Of a stretch of 64,000 nt of DNA, positions 1 to 7,663 are shown piece by piece. Both the position numbers and the translations under genes were made by a program. This stretch comes from Peptoniphilus ovalis (GTDB lineage: Bacteria; Bacillota; Clostridia; Tissierellales; Peptoniphilaceae). Each line of letters begins with the position of its first letter. Position 1 is the first letter of the stretch. The stretch covers positions 236,524-300,523 of the forward strand of contig NZ_JAHLQO010000004.1 of the NCBI RefSeq assembly GCF_018919265.1, read 5' to 3'. The notes under the pieces are model-generated. The model was given only the letters and a program-made list of their open reading frames with translations, had not been told where the DNA came from and searched no databases.

Positions 1-288
1 CACGTAATCACAAAGCCACCTATGTCTTAAATAATATTTCTTTTCCTCCTCTCGTTCTCCTACTGGTGTTGTTGTATATTTGTAGATTAAACCAAATAAT
101 ATCTCCCTGTCTTCAACTGGTAATTCCGTAAAGTCGTTATTGTAAGTATCAACAAGAAACTCTTCTCTTGTATCTACGCTAAAATAATATTTACATTCTT
201 CTGAATCGTAAACTTCAATAAAATCATCATCTATTTTTACTGTGTAATCCCAATCTTTTAATTGTTTTATGAGTTCTTTTGTTGTCAT
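1..288 (-). CDS. hypothetical phage protein, 3' end outside the window
   Basis: Open frame from an ATG at 288 that runs off the left edge without a stop; about 96 residues are visible. It begins MTTKELIKQLKDW, is acidic, and ends in the window with a KYYLRHRWL-like stretch. Its ATG overlaps the stop of the upstream gene (285-554) by an ATGA, so the two are translationally coupled. No domain recognised. It shows that the phage early operon continues to the left of the window. Confidence 0.75.
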   Translation of the reverse strand, partial: MTTKELIKQLKDWDYTVKIDDDFIEVYDSEECKYYFSVDTREEFLVDTYNNDFTELPVEDREILFGLIYKYTTTPVGEREEEKKYYLRHRWLCDYV

Positions 289-554
289 TTCAATATGCTC
301 TCCATTTTTTTATTCATTTCTTTCATAAATATTTCTTTCATATCAACACTATTAAACATCTCTTTAAACTGTTCTGATATGAAGTCATCTAAATTATCAT
401 TAATTCTATTTTCTACAAGTTCTACATCTATTAAAAATTGTTCTTGCCACATATTTTTAAATTCTTCTACAATAAATTCTTTTATGTCATCTTTTACATC
501 TTGCCAGTCTTTTTCTGTAAAATCAGACAACATCACATTAAATAATTTTTCCAT
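285..554 (-). CDS. hypothetical small acidic phage protein
   Basis: 89 residues, highly charged and predicted mostly helical (many D/E/K, no Cys, no membrane segment). It is packed 2 bp downstream of the preceding gene and its stop overlaps the next start (ATGA). This looks like a typical accessory gene in the leftward early operon. Not recognised; function unknown. Confidence 0.7.
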   Translation of the reverse strand: MEKLFNVMLSDFTEKDWQDVKDDIKEFIVEEFKNMWQEQFLIDVELVENRINDNLDDFISEQFKEMFNSVDMKEIFMKEMNKKMESILK

Positions 555-556
555 TT

Positions 557-760
557 TTACTCCTTATTTATTTCATCAAATAATTTTTTGTATAAATCAA
601 TTGTTTCAACACAATGTTTCAAGTTCAATTCCATGATTGATTTAGAAATTTTATCTAAATTATCATTTTTTAACAATTCTTCAAGTTGTCCTTGTTGATA
701 AGACAGCTGACCTATCTCTTTTGATAACCACCAATTATCAAGATTTATTACATTTTCCAT
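557..760 (-). CDS. hypothetical small phage protein
   Basis: 67 residues, predicted helical, no membrane segment or known motif. Its start lies inside the end of the upstream membrane-protein gene (738-962), consistent with coupled translation. Not recognised. Confidence 0.65.
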   Translation of the reverse strand: MENVINLDNWWLSKEIGQLSYQQGQLEELLKNDNLDKISKSIMELNLKHCVETIDLYKKLFDEINKE

Positions 761-962
761 TTTTGTTTCCTCTTTCTCTCCAAGTTTCTATCGTTGAATG
801 TATCAATACTGATGTTGCTCCATGTAGTATATATGCCATTGATAATAAAAATATTATTTCTAAAATTGTACATGAATGTATTGCTTGATAGGCTAACAGA
901 AAGACCATAATTTCAGACAATATAATCATTAGAATATATTTTAATAATTCTTTAATTTCCAC
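738..962 (-). CDS. small membrane protein with two transmembrane segments
   Basis: 74 residues. Two hydrophobic stretches, roughly residues 8-28 (YILMIILSEIMVFLLAYQ) and 34-55, then a charged, Lys/Arg-rich tail. It is therefore a probable inner-membrane protein with a short hairpin topology. It overlaps the next gene by 23 bp. Candidates include superinfection exclusion or a host-membrane effector, but nothing in the sequence decides this. Confidence 0.6.
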   Translation of the reverse strand: MEIKELLKYILMIILSEIMVFLLAYQAIHSCTILEIIFLLSMAYILHGATSVLIHSTIETWRERGNKNGKCNKS

Positions 963-965
963 GTT

Positions 966-1382
966 TTACCACCAAAAATAAGGAAACACTTTAGACCGCA
1001 GCTCCCAAAATTCTTTTTCACCTATAATTTCTCGTGTGAATGGTGCCTCTTCTCTTGTTAGTGCTTGTTTTGATAAGACTATCAACCTATTTAATACTTG
1101 ATTTTGTGTGTATGTCTGTCCTTTATAATCTATCTTATGAAAATCTAAATTTATTATTTCTGAAGCTACATCTTTATACATTCTTAGTCTTTCATAAATA
1201 AGCTCTAACATTAAATAATCTAAATTCCAAGTTTCCCTCTCATCAAAACCATATTTATCTCTTTGTTTTTTAAATCTTTTTCTTCTTTTTTTTGATACTT
1301 TTAAATCTCTTATACTTTGATATTTAGGGTCGACTTCTTCTAAATACTTTCTTCTTTTTCTTTTATATCTGATTTTTGCCAT
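966..1382 (-). CDS. conserved phage protein of unknown function, basic N-terminus
   Basis: 138 residues. The first 45 are strongly basic (KRKRRK, SKKRRKRFKK), followed by GFDERETWNLDYLM, a signature I know from many small phage proteins of unknown function. The basic head suggests nucleic-acid or ribosome contact, which is inference only. It overlaps the upstream gene by 20 bp. Function unknown. Confidence 0.7.
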   Translation of the reverse strand: MAKIRYKRKRRKYLEEVDPKYQSIRDLKVSKKRRKRFKKQRDKYGFDERETWNLDYLMLELIYERLRMYKDVASEIINLDFHKIDYKGQTYTQNQVLNRLIVLSKQALTREEAPFTREIIGEKEFWELRSKVFPYFWW

Positions 1383-1599
1383 ATTTGCCCTCGAACATAT
1401 TATCTTCCATAAAAAACTCTTGTGTTTCTTCCATTGGTTCTATTCCCATTTCTTTACAAACTTCGTTTAAAATTTCTTCATCATAAGCATCACAAAACTC
1501 ATCTATTCTTTTTGACATTTCTTCGCTTTCTTCTACTGTCATATTCATTAATCTTTCTTTAGTTTTTCTCAAAATCCTCAATGATTCCTCTTTTGTCAC
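1363..1599 (-). CDS. hypothetical acidic protein
   Basis: 78 residues, acidic, helical, rich in E and M, no recognised motif. Its start at 1599 lies 2 bp after the end of the broken gene 1602-1844, and its 3' end overlaps the next gene. The position suggests operon membership; function unknown. Confidence 0.65.
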   Translation of the reverse strand: MTKEESLRILRKTKERLMNMTVEESEEMSKRIDEFCDAYDEEILNEVCKEMGIEPMEETQEFFMEDNMFEGKYGKNQI

Positions 1600-1601
1600 T
1601 T

Positions 1602-1844
1602 TTATTCCTCTATCTTCTCATAAGATTCCAAAAATATATCTTCTCTACAAGGATAAAATTCTCCTTTTATCCCCTTGATGATGTAATCCCCATCTTTTAG
1701 AAGTATTGCCCCTTCAAGCGTGTTTATATAATATTCATTTCAAAAGGGTCATATGTCATTTTATTGCAAAAGTCTAATAGTTTTCCTATATGGTCTTTTT
1801 GATATTTTACAGCTTCAATAATTATTGGTTTTTTTATATTTCAT
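1602..1844 (-). pseudogene. small conserved phage protein broken by two frameshifts
   Basis: A good ribosome site (AAAAGGAG) precedes an ATG at 1844, but the frame stops after nine codons. Reading resumes in two other frames. Removing one A from the seven-A run after the third codon gives MKYKKPIIIEAVKY and onward to DPFE. A second shift near 1731 leads to a C-terminal part containing GDYIIKGIKGEFYPC and ending at 1602. That motif ending is familiar from short phage proteins of about 80 aa. Either the gene is decayed or the homopolymer indels are sequencing errors. Confidence 0.7.
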
Positions 1845-1855
1845 TTTTTCTCCTT

Positions 1856-2263
1856 TTAAAATACCTCTATATATAATTTATACTTATCTTCTAGCTCTGC
1901 TGGATTTTCTTTTTTAGCGTATCCCAACAGATAGTCGAATACTATATAAAACTGATTCAGTGGTTTTTGTCTATTATTGATTAGTTGCATATATAAAATG
2001 GGTGCTATTTTTAAATCATCAAAATCAACTTCAAGAAGCACTTTAACAACATCTGGACTAACCACTTTTGATAAAAATCTAAACCATTCAATTATAAAGT
2101 TTTCTAATTTTATTTCTGTTCTTTTAAGTCTTTGATTATCTAAATCTATTTTTAATTTTAGATTTCTATAAAATTCTTCATCAGCAAAACAATTTTCTTT
2201 AAATATTGTTGTATGATAAACAACTTTTGTGTCTAGTGTTTCTATTACTAAATAATGTTTCAT
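1856..2263 (-). CDS. hypothetical phage protein
   Basis: 135 residues, mixed alpha/beta composition, no membrane segment and no motif I recognise. It sits 2 bp downstream of the gene at 2266-2493 in the same operon. Function unknown. Confidence 0.65.
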   Translation of the reverse strand: MKHYLVIETLDTKVVYHTTIFKENCFADEEFYRNLKLKIDLDNQRLKRTEIKLENFIIEWFRFLSKVVSPDVVKVLLEVDFDDLKIAPILYMQLINNRQKPLNQFYIVFDYLLGYAKKENPAELEDKYKLYIEVF

Positions 2264-2265
2264 AA

Positions 2266-2493
2266 TTACTCTCTATAATAATCGTAAATCTCTATAGTTG
2301 GAAAATCATAACAGAAGGTGGTTATAATTAACTCGCCATATTTATTCTCTAACTCTAATAACTCTTCTATTGTTTTTATTTCAATTAAAAACCATTCTTT
2401 ACCCTTAATTTTTCCTTTGTACGCCTCTTTAATTGGGCATTTATCTTGATTGTGTTTTACAAAATCTGAAGTTCTTTCTATTTTAAAAATCAT
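2266..2493 (-). CDS. hypothetical small phage protein
   Basis: 75 residues ending in an acidic/aromatic stretch (PTIEIYDYYRE) that I associate with small clostridial phage proteins of unknown function. Start ATG at 2493 follows AAAGGTGA at about 2500. Tight spacing to both neighbours. Confidence 0.65.
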   Translation of the reverse strand: MIFKIERTSDFVKHNQDKCPIKEAYKGKIKGKEWFLIEIKTIEELLELENKYGELIITTFCYDFPTIEIYDYYRE

Positions 2494-2502
2494 TTTTCAC
2501 CT

Positions 2503-2802
2503 TTATTTTCTTATAATTTTTATTCCAGTCTCTTCTTTTATTGTCTGTTGCATATCATCTAGGCTTAGATAGCCTTTGTTATAGCTATCCAGCATACCTG
2601 ATGAATATTCAGCAAAATCCTCTAATCTTTTTGCTCCAAAGCCATAATAATCTCTCAAAACCATCATTGATATTAATATCATTTGTTTAAATGCAAAATT
2701 AATAGCTTCTGTTGTTGCTTTCTTCTTTATCCCTTCCATTTGTTCATAAGTTAAATTATATGTTGCTACCTTCTTCGGTTTTTTGTTTTTCATCTTAGCC
2801 AC
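2503..2802 (-). CDS. conserved phage protein of unknown function
   Basis: 99 residues. A basic head is followed by YYGFGAKRLEDF and GYLSLDDM. A fold with this DYYGFG..R...F and L.DM...KEETGI pattern recurs in phages of Bacillota, with no known activity. It overlaps the FolD-like gene upstream by 13 bp, so the two are co-translated. Confidence 0.65.
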   Translation of the reverse strand: MAKMKNKKPKKVATYNLTYEQMEGIKKKATTEAINFAFKQMILISMMVLRDYYGFGAKRLEDFAEYSSGMLDSYNKGYLSLDDMQQTIKEETGIKIIRK

Positions 2803-3407
2803 TCATCTAACCTCCACTTTAATACCTTAACTGTTGTTATTCTAGTTATCTTGTTGTCATCTTCAAGGTCATTAGACAAATCTATTTTCACAGGTATATT
2901 TCGTGTTAAAAATTTTTCAATTTTAAACTCTGGATTTCCAGTTGCTGAAACTATAATGTCAACATCAGTTAAGCTTAAAATATTCTCCAAACGCTGATAC
3001 TTGCTATTTATAGATATGACATTAGCTCCAAGTTCAATTAATCTTTTTGCTAATGGTTTACCTAACACATTTGATTGGTTAACTATTAATATAGTTTTAT
3101 TATCTAATAAAAAGCCAACTTTTTCTCTAATTGTTCTTATTATAGCCTCTGCTGTTAATGTTAGTTTGTTTGTATAAGCTCCTTCAATGTCTAGAAAGTT
3201 TTTACTTGATAAAGTCCACTTCATGATACCCTCCCAGTTCTGACTTAATGGCTCTAATGCTAGTAGTGCATCATAGTCTTGTGTTCCACAGTAGTTATTC
3301 ACATCAACTACATCAGCTGTTGGTATTTCTTTTTGAATTGATTCTATATATTTATCTCTATTTGTGTCATTTATTGCTTTCTCATACACAACTAATAATT
3401 TTTTCAT
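2790..3407 (-). CDS. FolD-like (methylenetetrahydrofolate dehydrogenase-like) Rossmann protein
   Basis: 205 residues against about 285 for bacterial FolD. The C-terminal two thirds carry the dinucleotide-binding signature of the family: NQSNVLGKPLAKRLIELGA at about residues 110-128, then a strand, DVDIIVSATGNPEF and VKIDLSN. The N-terminal catalytic half is shorter and diverged; I cannot locate the usual catalytic Lys. FolD interconverts methylene- and formyl-tetrahydrofolate. Two genes away is ThyX, which consumes methylene-tetrahydrofolate to make dTMP, so a folate role in phage dTMP supply is plausible. It may instead bind NAD(P) without catalysis. Family call fairly sure, activity not. 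Confidence 0.7.
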   Translation of the reverse strand: MKKLLVVYEKAINDTNRDKYIESIQKEIPTADVVDVNNYCGTQDYDALLALEPLSQNWEGIMKWTLSSKNFLDIEGAYTNKLTLTAEAIIRTIREKVGFLLDNKTILIVNQSNVLGKPLAKRLIELGANVISINSKYQRLENILSLTDVDIIVSATGNPEFKIEKFLTRNIPVKIDLSNDLEDDNKITRITTVKVLKWRLDEWLR

Positions 3408-3723
3408 ATTTCTCCTTTAAAAAGTCTAAGACTATAAGTTCACAAGTTTCGATTAAACCATCAGATAAGTTTTTTAAATTTTTATCATCTAAAGAATAAG
3501 GAGTTGAAATGTTTAGGTCACCATCTTGAAAATCAATAAATAACTTGCCTAAATAAGTTTCAGTTTTAGCATCATAAAAACTTAACTCAATGTCACAAAA
3601 ATCTGGCTCATCTCCAAGCTCCTCAACTGATAGATGTACTTCTATATCAACGTTATAACTTAAACGTGCTTGTTCATCTTCTGGAAATTTATTGATTATC
3701 TCTTTGATTTTGCTATACTTCAT
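3382..3723 (-). CDS. hypothetical protein between thyX and folD-like gene
   Basis: 113 residues, acidic, with alternating beta-type stretches; no recognised motif. Its start lies 1 bp after the thyX stop and its end overlaps the FolD-like start by 26 bp, placing it firmly in the nucleotide-metabolism cluster. Function unknown. Confidence 0.65.
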   Translation of the reverse strand: MKYSKIKEIINKFPEDEQARLSYNVDIEVHLSVEELGDEPDFCDIELSFYDAKTETYLGKLFIDFQDGDLNISTPYSLDDKNLKNLSDGLIETCELIVLDFLKEKYEKIISCV

Positions 3724-3724
3724 C

Positions 3725-4366
3725 TTATTCTCCTAGTTCTATATCTTCAAAAAATACTGAATAGTTTTCTTTCATTATTTTTAATATCATGTTTGCTACT
3801 CTTCTCATATCTGGGTGAGATGCTTTTGCTGTTCTTAGTTTTAGAAAATGTCTTAATTCTCTAATATTCATAGTCATATATAAAGTTGTTGCTGTACATT
3901 GAGGTAGTACACTTCTTGCATTTTCTGGTTTAATTCCAATTTTTAGCATTGAATTATAAGTCTTACCAGCCACATCCATAGCTAAATCCCAAAGTTCTCT
4001 TTTTTCATCTTCATCAGATTTCTTAATTTCTATTGGCATAATTACTGGTATTGCATCATTAAATTTAAAATATCTAGTGCTTAGTTGACTAAAGCTGGCA
4101 ATTCTATGTCTTACCAATTCATTTGCAATAGCTCTGTCAGTTACAATTTTAAAAGTAAATGAATGATGTTCTAAAACTGATTCGTGTCCTCTTTTGATTA
4201 TCATTCTTATAAATTTTAAAGCTGATTCAAAATCTTTTGATTTAGAGTTGTAGCAATTTCTTCCAGCTTGTTCAATTTTAGCTACTATCTCTCCGTATTT
4301 GTTGTTTGTTTCGTTGATAAGAAATACTTCTGGTTGTATTTCTCTGTAGTATTTTCTTTCTGTCAT
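3725..4366 (-). CDS. thyX: flavin-dependent thymidylate synthase ThyX
   Basis: 213 residues, normal length for ThyX. The hallmark RHR...S motif is present as RHRIASFSQLSTR at residues 86-98, preceded by ESVLEHHSFTF, and followed by LPQCTATTLYMTMNIRELRHFLKLR, the C-terminal FAD/dUMP region. The enzyme methylates dUMP to dTMP using FAD, NADPH and methylene-tetrahydrofolate and needs no separate dihydrofolate reductase. Phages carry it to raise the dTTP supply during replication. It is in a tight leftward operon with the FolD-like gene, which could act on the same folate cofactor. Confidence 0.95.
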   Translation of the reverse strand: MTERKYYREIQPEVFLINETNNKYGEIVAKIEQAGRNCYNSKSKDFESALKFIRMIIKRGHESVLEHHSFTFKIVTDRAIANELVRHRIASFSQLSTRYFKFNDAIPVIMPIEIKKSDEDEKRELWDLAMDVAGKTYNSMLKIGIKPENARSVLPQCTATTLYMTMNIRELRHFLKLRTAKASHPDMRRVANMILKIMKENYSVFFEDIELGE

Positions 4367-4368
4367 AA

Positions 4369-4587
4369 TTACTCTCCTTTTAGTTTTTCACTCAAATCTA
4401 GCATGAAATAAAACATATCGTATTTTCCATAATCGACCTTCATAAGCTCATCTGTTCCCCACATTCTGAAATATGGAGGCTCAAATTGCTCTGATTGATA
4501 TATTTGAGTCAAATAAGCGTCTTGGTTTTCAAATACTCCAACAAGTTTTGATTCATCTATGTTTTTACCTTTTCTTAATTCAATCAT
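4369..4587 (-). CDS. hypothetical small phage protein
   Basis: 72 residues, acidic, with a Tyr/Phe-rich second half; no recognised motif. Placed 2 bp upstream of thyX and overlapping the previous gene by 8 bp. Function unknown. Confidence 0.65.
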   Translation of the reverse strand: MIELRKGKNIDESKLVGVFENQDAYLTQIYQSEQFEPPYFRMWGTDELMKVDYGKYDMFYFMLDLSEKLKGE

Positions 4588-4789
4588 CTATTCCTCCTAG
4601 CTCATTTTCTTCTTCTCTCCTTGCCTTTTGATGCATTAAGTTTGATATTTCATTTCTTACATAATACGCCCCATTAATTTCTCCATCAGAAAAACCTTGT
4701 TCGTATGGGTCGAAAGTTTCAGGCTCGTTTTTTATCTCTTGTTCTAATTTTTCTATAATTCTGTCTACTAAAAACACGATATTTTCCAT
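4580..4789 (-). CDS. hypothetical small acidic phage protein
   Basis: 69 residues from the ATG at 4789, which I prefer over an in-frame start 14 codons earlier. The ATG overlaps the stop of the nuclease gene as TAATG and is preceded by AAAGGAG. The sequence contains FDPYEQGFSDGEINGAYYVRNEI, a fold-like stretch common in small phage proteins. Function unknown. Confidence 0.7.
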   Translation of the reverse strand: MENIVFLVDRIIEKLEQEIKNEPETFDPYEQGFSDGEINGAYYVRNEISNLMHQKARREEENELGGIDD

Positions 4790-5643
4790 TATTTTTTCTC
4801 CTTTGGTTTCCAATTGCTTGCATTGGTGCAAATAGCTTTATAATCACAAAAATAACATAGTGGACTAGGATTGGTAGTTAATCTAAATTTTTTGTTATTC
4901 ATATCCTTAAACGTTTGTATAATTTCTTTTTTGGATTCTTTTATTCCTTTCGCCCATATTGTTTTTGGATTTCTTTTGTTCATTAGCTCATTTTGCTCAT
5001 CAGTTATTTTTTCTGTGAATAAACTTTCTTGAAAGGTGTTTAGCTTTGTGAAATTATATATTCCTGACTTTGGATATTCTCCAAATTTATCAAAAATAGC
5101 CATAAAATATATTGGTATCTGAAGATTATTTCTCCTTTTGTTTTTATCGAACTTCTTTTTTGATGTTTTATGGTCGACAACAACCAATTTGTCATCATCA
5201 TCTCTATAAATTAAATCAATAAAACCTTTAATGTTAATGTCTATATTTTCTCCACAAAGCATTGTTGGAATAACTAAATTAAACTCCTCTTCAATACCAA
5301 TTATTTCTTTATTTTTTATTTTTTGATAAAAACCCTCATAATTTAACAATCTTTCCATATCTTTTATGGCTAGTGTTTTTAATTCACCATCTTTATCACC
5401 ATAAGCATAATCTAAAGACAAATCTGCAATCGTTTTCATCATTTCGTTTTTATTTAATGTGTTTGTATCTTTCAATTCCCAAAACGCAAATTCAAGCCCT
5501 TTATGGACAGCAGAACCATAATCTAAGTAAATACTTTTTTGTTCTGTGTCTATTTTGTCTATATATTTAAAAGTCCACTTTCTAGGACACTGATGAAATA
5601 AATCTATTTGAGAATATGATAAATTATTGTGAAACTCACTCAT
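4789..5643 (-). CDS. PD-(D/E)XK nuclease, RecB/Cas4-like with Fe-S type cysteines
   Basis: 284 residues. It starts LSYSQIDLFHQCPRKW, the usual opening of the PDDEXK_1 (RecB/AddB/Cas4) superfamily, with Cys19. The active-site pair is GFIDLI (Asp143) and VVDHKTS (Asp157, Lys159), followed by LQIPIYFMAI, a Gln motif. The C-terminus has Cys263, Cys266 and Cys272 (CYFCDYKAIC), which with Cys19 would ligate a 4Fe-4S cluster. A 5'-3' exonuclease or strand-end processing role in phage recombination is likely, consistent with the Sak4-like and SSB-like genes further upstream. The protein is complete. Confidence 0.85.
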   Translation of the reverse strand: MSEFHNNLSYSQIDLFHQCPRKWTFKYIDKIDTEQKSIYLDYGSAVHKGLEFAFWELKDTNTLNKNEMMKTIADLSLDYAYGDKDGELKTLAIKDMERLLNYEGFYQKIKNKEIIGIEEEFNLVIPTMLCGENIDINIKGFIDLIYRDDDDKLVVVDHKTSKKKFDKNKRRNNLQIPIYFMAIFDKFGEYPKSGIYNFTKLNTFQESLFTEKITDEQNELMNKRNPKTIWAKGIKESKKEIIQTFKDMNNKKFRLTTNPSPLCYFCDYKAICTNASNWKPKEKK

Positions 5644-5652
5644 ACAAACTCC

Positions 5653-5967
5653 CTAATTTACCATTTCTAATTTTTGTTTAGCTAATTTTAAGTTTTTGGC
5701 TGTCCTTATTTGCCCTTGTGCTTGCGATAAAAGCTTTTGTATTGTTTTATCTATTTCAAGTGGGTCTTTAGAATAATAATAGCCTTTTGAGCTTATACAG
5801 ATTGGCTCTCCCAATTCTCTAAGTCTTTCTATAATTCTTCTAGTTTTTCTTTCACTTGAAAGATTGAAATATTTTGTCAATTCTCTAACACTAGCAAAAT
5901 CTCTTGATTTGATGTATGTTAAAATAGAATCTTCTTGGGATATTTTCCCATTATTTTTTTTGTCCAC
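5653..5967 (-). CDS. winged-helix DNA-binding protein
   Basis: 104 residues. Residues 15-65 fit a winged helix: DSILTYIKSRDFASVRELT, then FNLSSERKTRRIIERLRELG and a wing ICISSKGYYYSK. A helical tail follows. Proteins of this type sit in replication clusters of Bacillota phages next to primase. Here the start overlaps the primase end by 49 bp. The exact role (regulator or replication accessory) is not visible. Confidence 0.7.
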   Translation of the reverse strand: MDKKNNGKISQEDSILTYIKSRDFASVRELTKYFNLSSERKTRRIIERLRELGEPICISSKGYYYSKDPLEIDKTIQKLLSQAQGQIRTAKNLKLAKQKLEMVN

Positions 5968-6947
5968 TCTTCAAAATCACCTTTCTTTATTTCAGCTATG
6001 GAATCGTTTTCTTTACTTGTAATTTTTTCTATTGGAAATTCTTCTACTGGAGTGTATCTACTTAATTTCCCAACTACTTCTCTTTGCAAATTTTTACCTG
6101 CCTTATCATTGTCTCCTGATATGAGAATTGGTAAATTAAACTTCAGAAGAAGTTTTAGCTGCTTATCTCCTAAGCTCGCTCCCATTAAGGCAACAGCATT
6201 GTCATATCCCCACTCATGTAATCTCCAAATTGACTTATATCCCTCAACAACTATTAAATAATCGCTGTACCTATCAGCTCTACTTATGTTGTATAACGTA
6301 TTACTTTTTTTAAGTCCCTTAGAAAAGAAATATTTGCTCTGCCCTGTTAGCTCCAATAACCTAAAATCATAAATTGACCTACCAGCAATTCCAATTATTT
6401 TTCCATTTTTGTCATCAATTGGAATCACAACCCTATCTCTCATAATTCCTTTATCACAAAATCTTAAATCAAAAAACTGTCTAGTTTCATCACTAAATCC
6501 CTCATTAATAAGATATTCATGAGTTATTTTTTGATAGGTTGCTAAGTCATTTAAACAAAATTCTGTGTTTTCTTCCTGTTTTTGACTTTCTTTCAATTTT
6601 TTAAAATCTTGAATAAATTTCTTATTTTCTAAATTTTCATAAGTTATTTCACTTGTATCTTCATTTTCTATCTCTTGTCCAAAAAGTTTTTCTAGTCTTT
6701 TTTTAGCCTCTGGATAGCTTAGGCTGAAAACTATCATCAAAATATCTATTGGACTATAATTTCTATCACATTCACTAAAACAAGTGAAATATCCGTTATG
6801 ATAAGAAAAAGCTGATGAGTTATCGCCACCATGAATTGGACAGCAACTTCTAAAATTATCACCAATTTTTCTTATCTTTTCTGCTCCTACATATTCAAGA
6901 AATCTATCAATTCCATAATCTTCTAATAGTTCCTTAACATTTGTCAT
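5919..6947 (-). CDS. DNA primase, CHC2 zinc finger and Toprim domains
   Basis: 342 residues, shorter than bacterial DnaG (about 600). The N-terminus carries a CHC2-type zinc site (CCPIHG at 35-40, Cys56, Cys60). The middle has the Toprim domain: VVEGYKS with the catalytic Glu and ISGDNDKAG with the Asp pair, plus the conserved MGASLGDKQ. The C-terminal helicase-binding domain of DnaG is missing or minimal. It makes RNA primers at the fork and overlaps the helicase exon 2 by 4 bp, so primase and helicase are made together. Confidence 0.9.
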   Translation of the reverse strand: MTNVKELLEDYGIDRFLEYVGAEKIRKIGDNFRSCCPIHGGDNSSAFSYHNGYFTCFSECDRNYSPIDILMIVFSLSYPEAKKRLEKLFGQEIENEDTSEITYENLENKKFIQDFKKLKESQKQEENTEFCLNDLATYQKITHEYLINEGFSDETRQFFDLRFCDKGIMRDRVVIPIDDKNGKIIGIAGRSIYDFRLLELTGQSKYFFSKGLKKSNTLYNISRADRYSDYLIVVEGYKSIWRLHEWGYDNAVALMGASLGDKQLKLLLKFNLPILISGDNDKAGKNLQREVVGKLSRYTPVEEFPIEKITSKENDSIAEIKKGDFEEWTKKIMGKYPKKILF

Positions 6948-7663
6948 AGTATTAAATCTTCAAATTCTTCTTGAAATTTACTAGCGTTGAATGTAACACA
7001 TTCTCTATTAAAATCTAAATATATTCCCTTATTTTCATCTTCCATAGATGCTCCATTACGATTGTATTTTATATAAATATAATCTTTAGTTTTTGGATAA
7101 CCCCATTGTTTCATTCTGTTCTTGGCATCATCAGAAAGTGGCAATATAAAACCTACTGTTGAAGCATATCTATTGATTTTGTCACTATCTGCAACTCTAA
7201 TCTCATAGGGCGACATTTGAGCAAGTGTGAGAACTGGAATATTTAGCTCTCCAGCTAAATCCTTTAAGGCAATAGTCCAATTTCCTAGTTCATTATGCTC
7301 TTTATTTCTACTCTCATTGACTTCTTTGACTTTTATATAGTCATAAACAACCATTTCTATGCCCTCTTGTCTGACAAGTGATATAACATCATTTCTGACT
7401 TTTTTGGTAGTCCAATGGGTGCTGTATTTGTGAATTAAGGGTGCTTCCTTGATTCTCTTTTCGCTTTCTTTATATTTTTTGTATTTTATGGGGTCTATTT
7501 CATATTGAAAAGTTTCTATTTCATGAATTGGTATTCCAGAATCAATTGAAATTAATCTCATTAAAAATGTCTTTGTTTGCATTTCTGTGTCAAGATACAA
7601 AAGAGGCTTTTTGTTAACCACTGCTATATTGTGAGCCTCATTTATTGCAAAAGCGGACTTTCC
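6944..7663 (-). CDS. replicative DnaB-type helicase, exon 2 (RecA-like ATPase core)
   Basis: Reading continues from a splice point at 7663 with GKSAFAINEAH, the second half of the Walker A loop. PLLYLDTEM, a Walker B strand MVVYDYIKV, AQMSP and a late arginine region follow. 239 codons to the stop at 6944. Joined to exon 1 (8749-9390) it gives a 453-aa helicase, normal for DnaB. A TTG-led frame starting at 7621 also exists, but it would lack the P-loop and has no function on its own. Confidence 0.8.
   Translation of the reverse strand, partial: GKSAFAINEAHNIAVVNKKPLLYLDTEMQTKTFLMRLISIDSGIPIHEIETFQYEIDPIKYKKYKESEKRIKEAPLIHKYSTHWTTKKVRNDVISLVRQEGIEMVVYDYIKVKEVNESRNKEHNELGNWTIALKDLAGELNIPVLTLAQMSPYEIRVADSDKINRYASTVGFILPLSDDAKNRMKQWGYPKTKDYIYIKYNRNGASMEDENKGIYLDFNRECVTFNASKFQEEFEDLIL

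Noticed and set aside
262..636. Plus-strand open frames opposite the left-arm genes, and minus-strand frames opposite the late genes
   Set aside because: They mirror well-packed genes on the other strand, lack ribosome sites and have hydrophobic, Ser/Leu-rich compositions typical of antisense reading of AT-rich genes.
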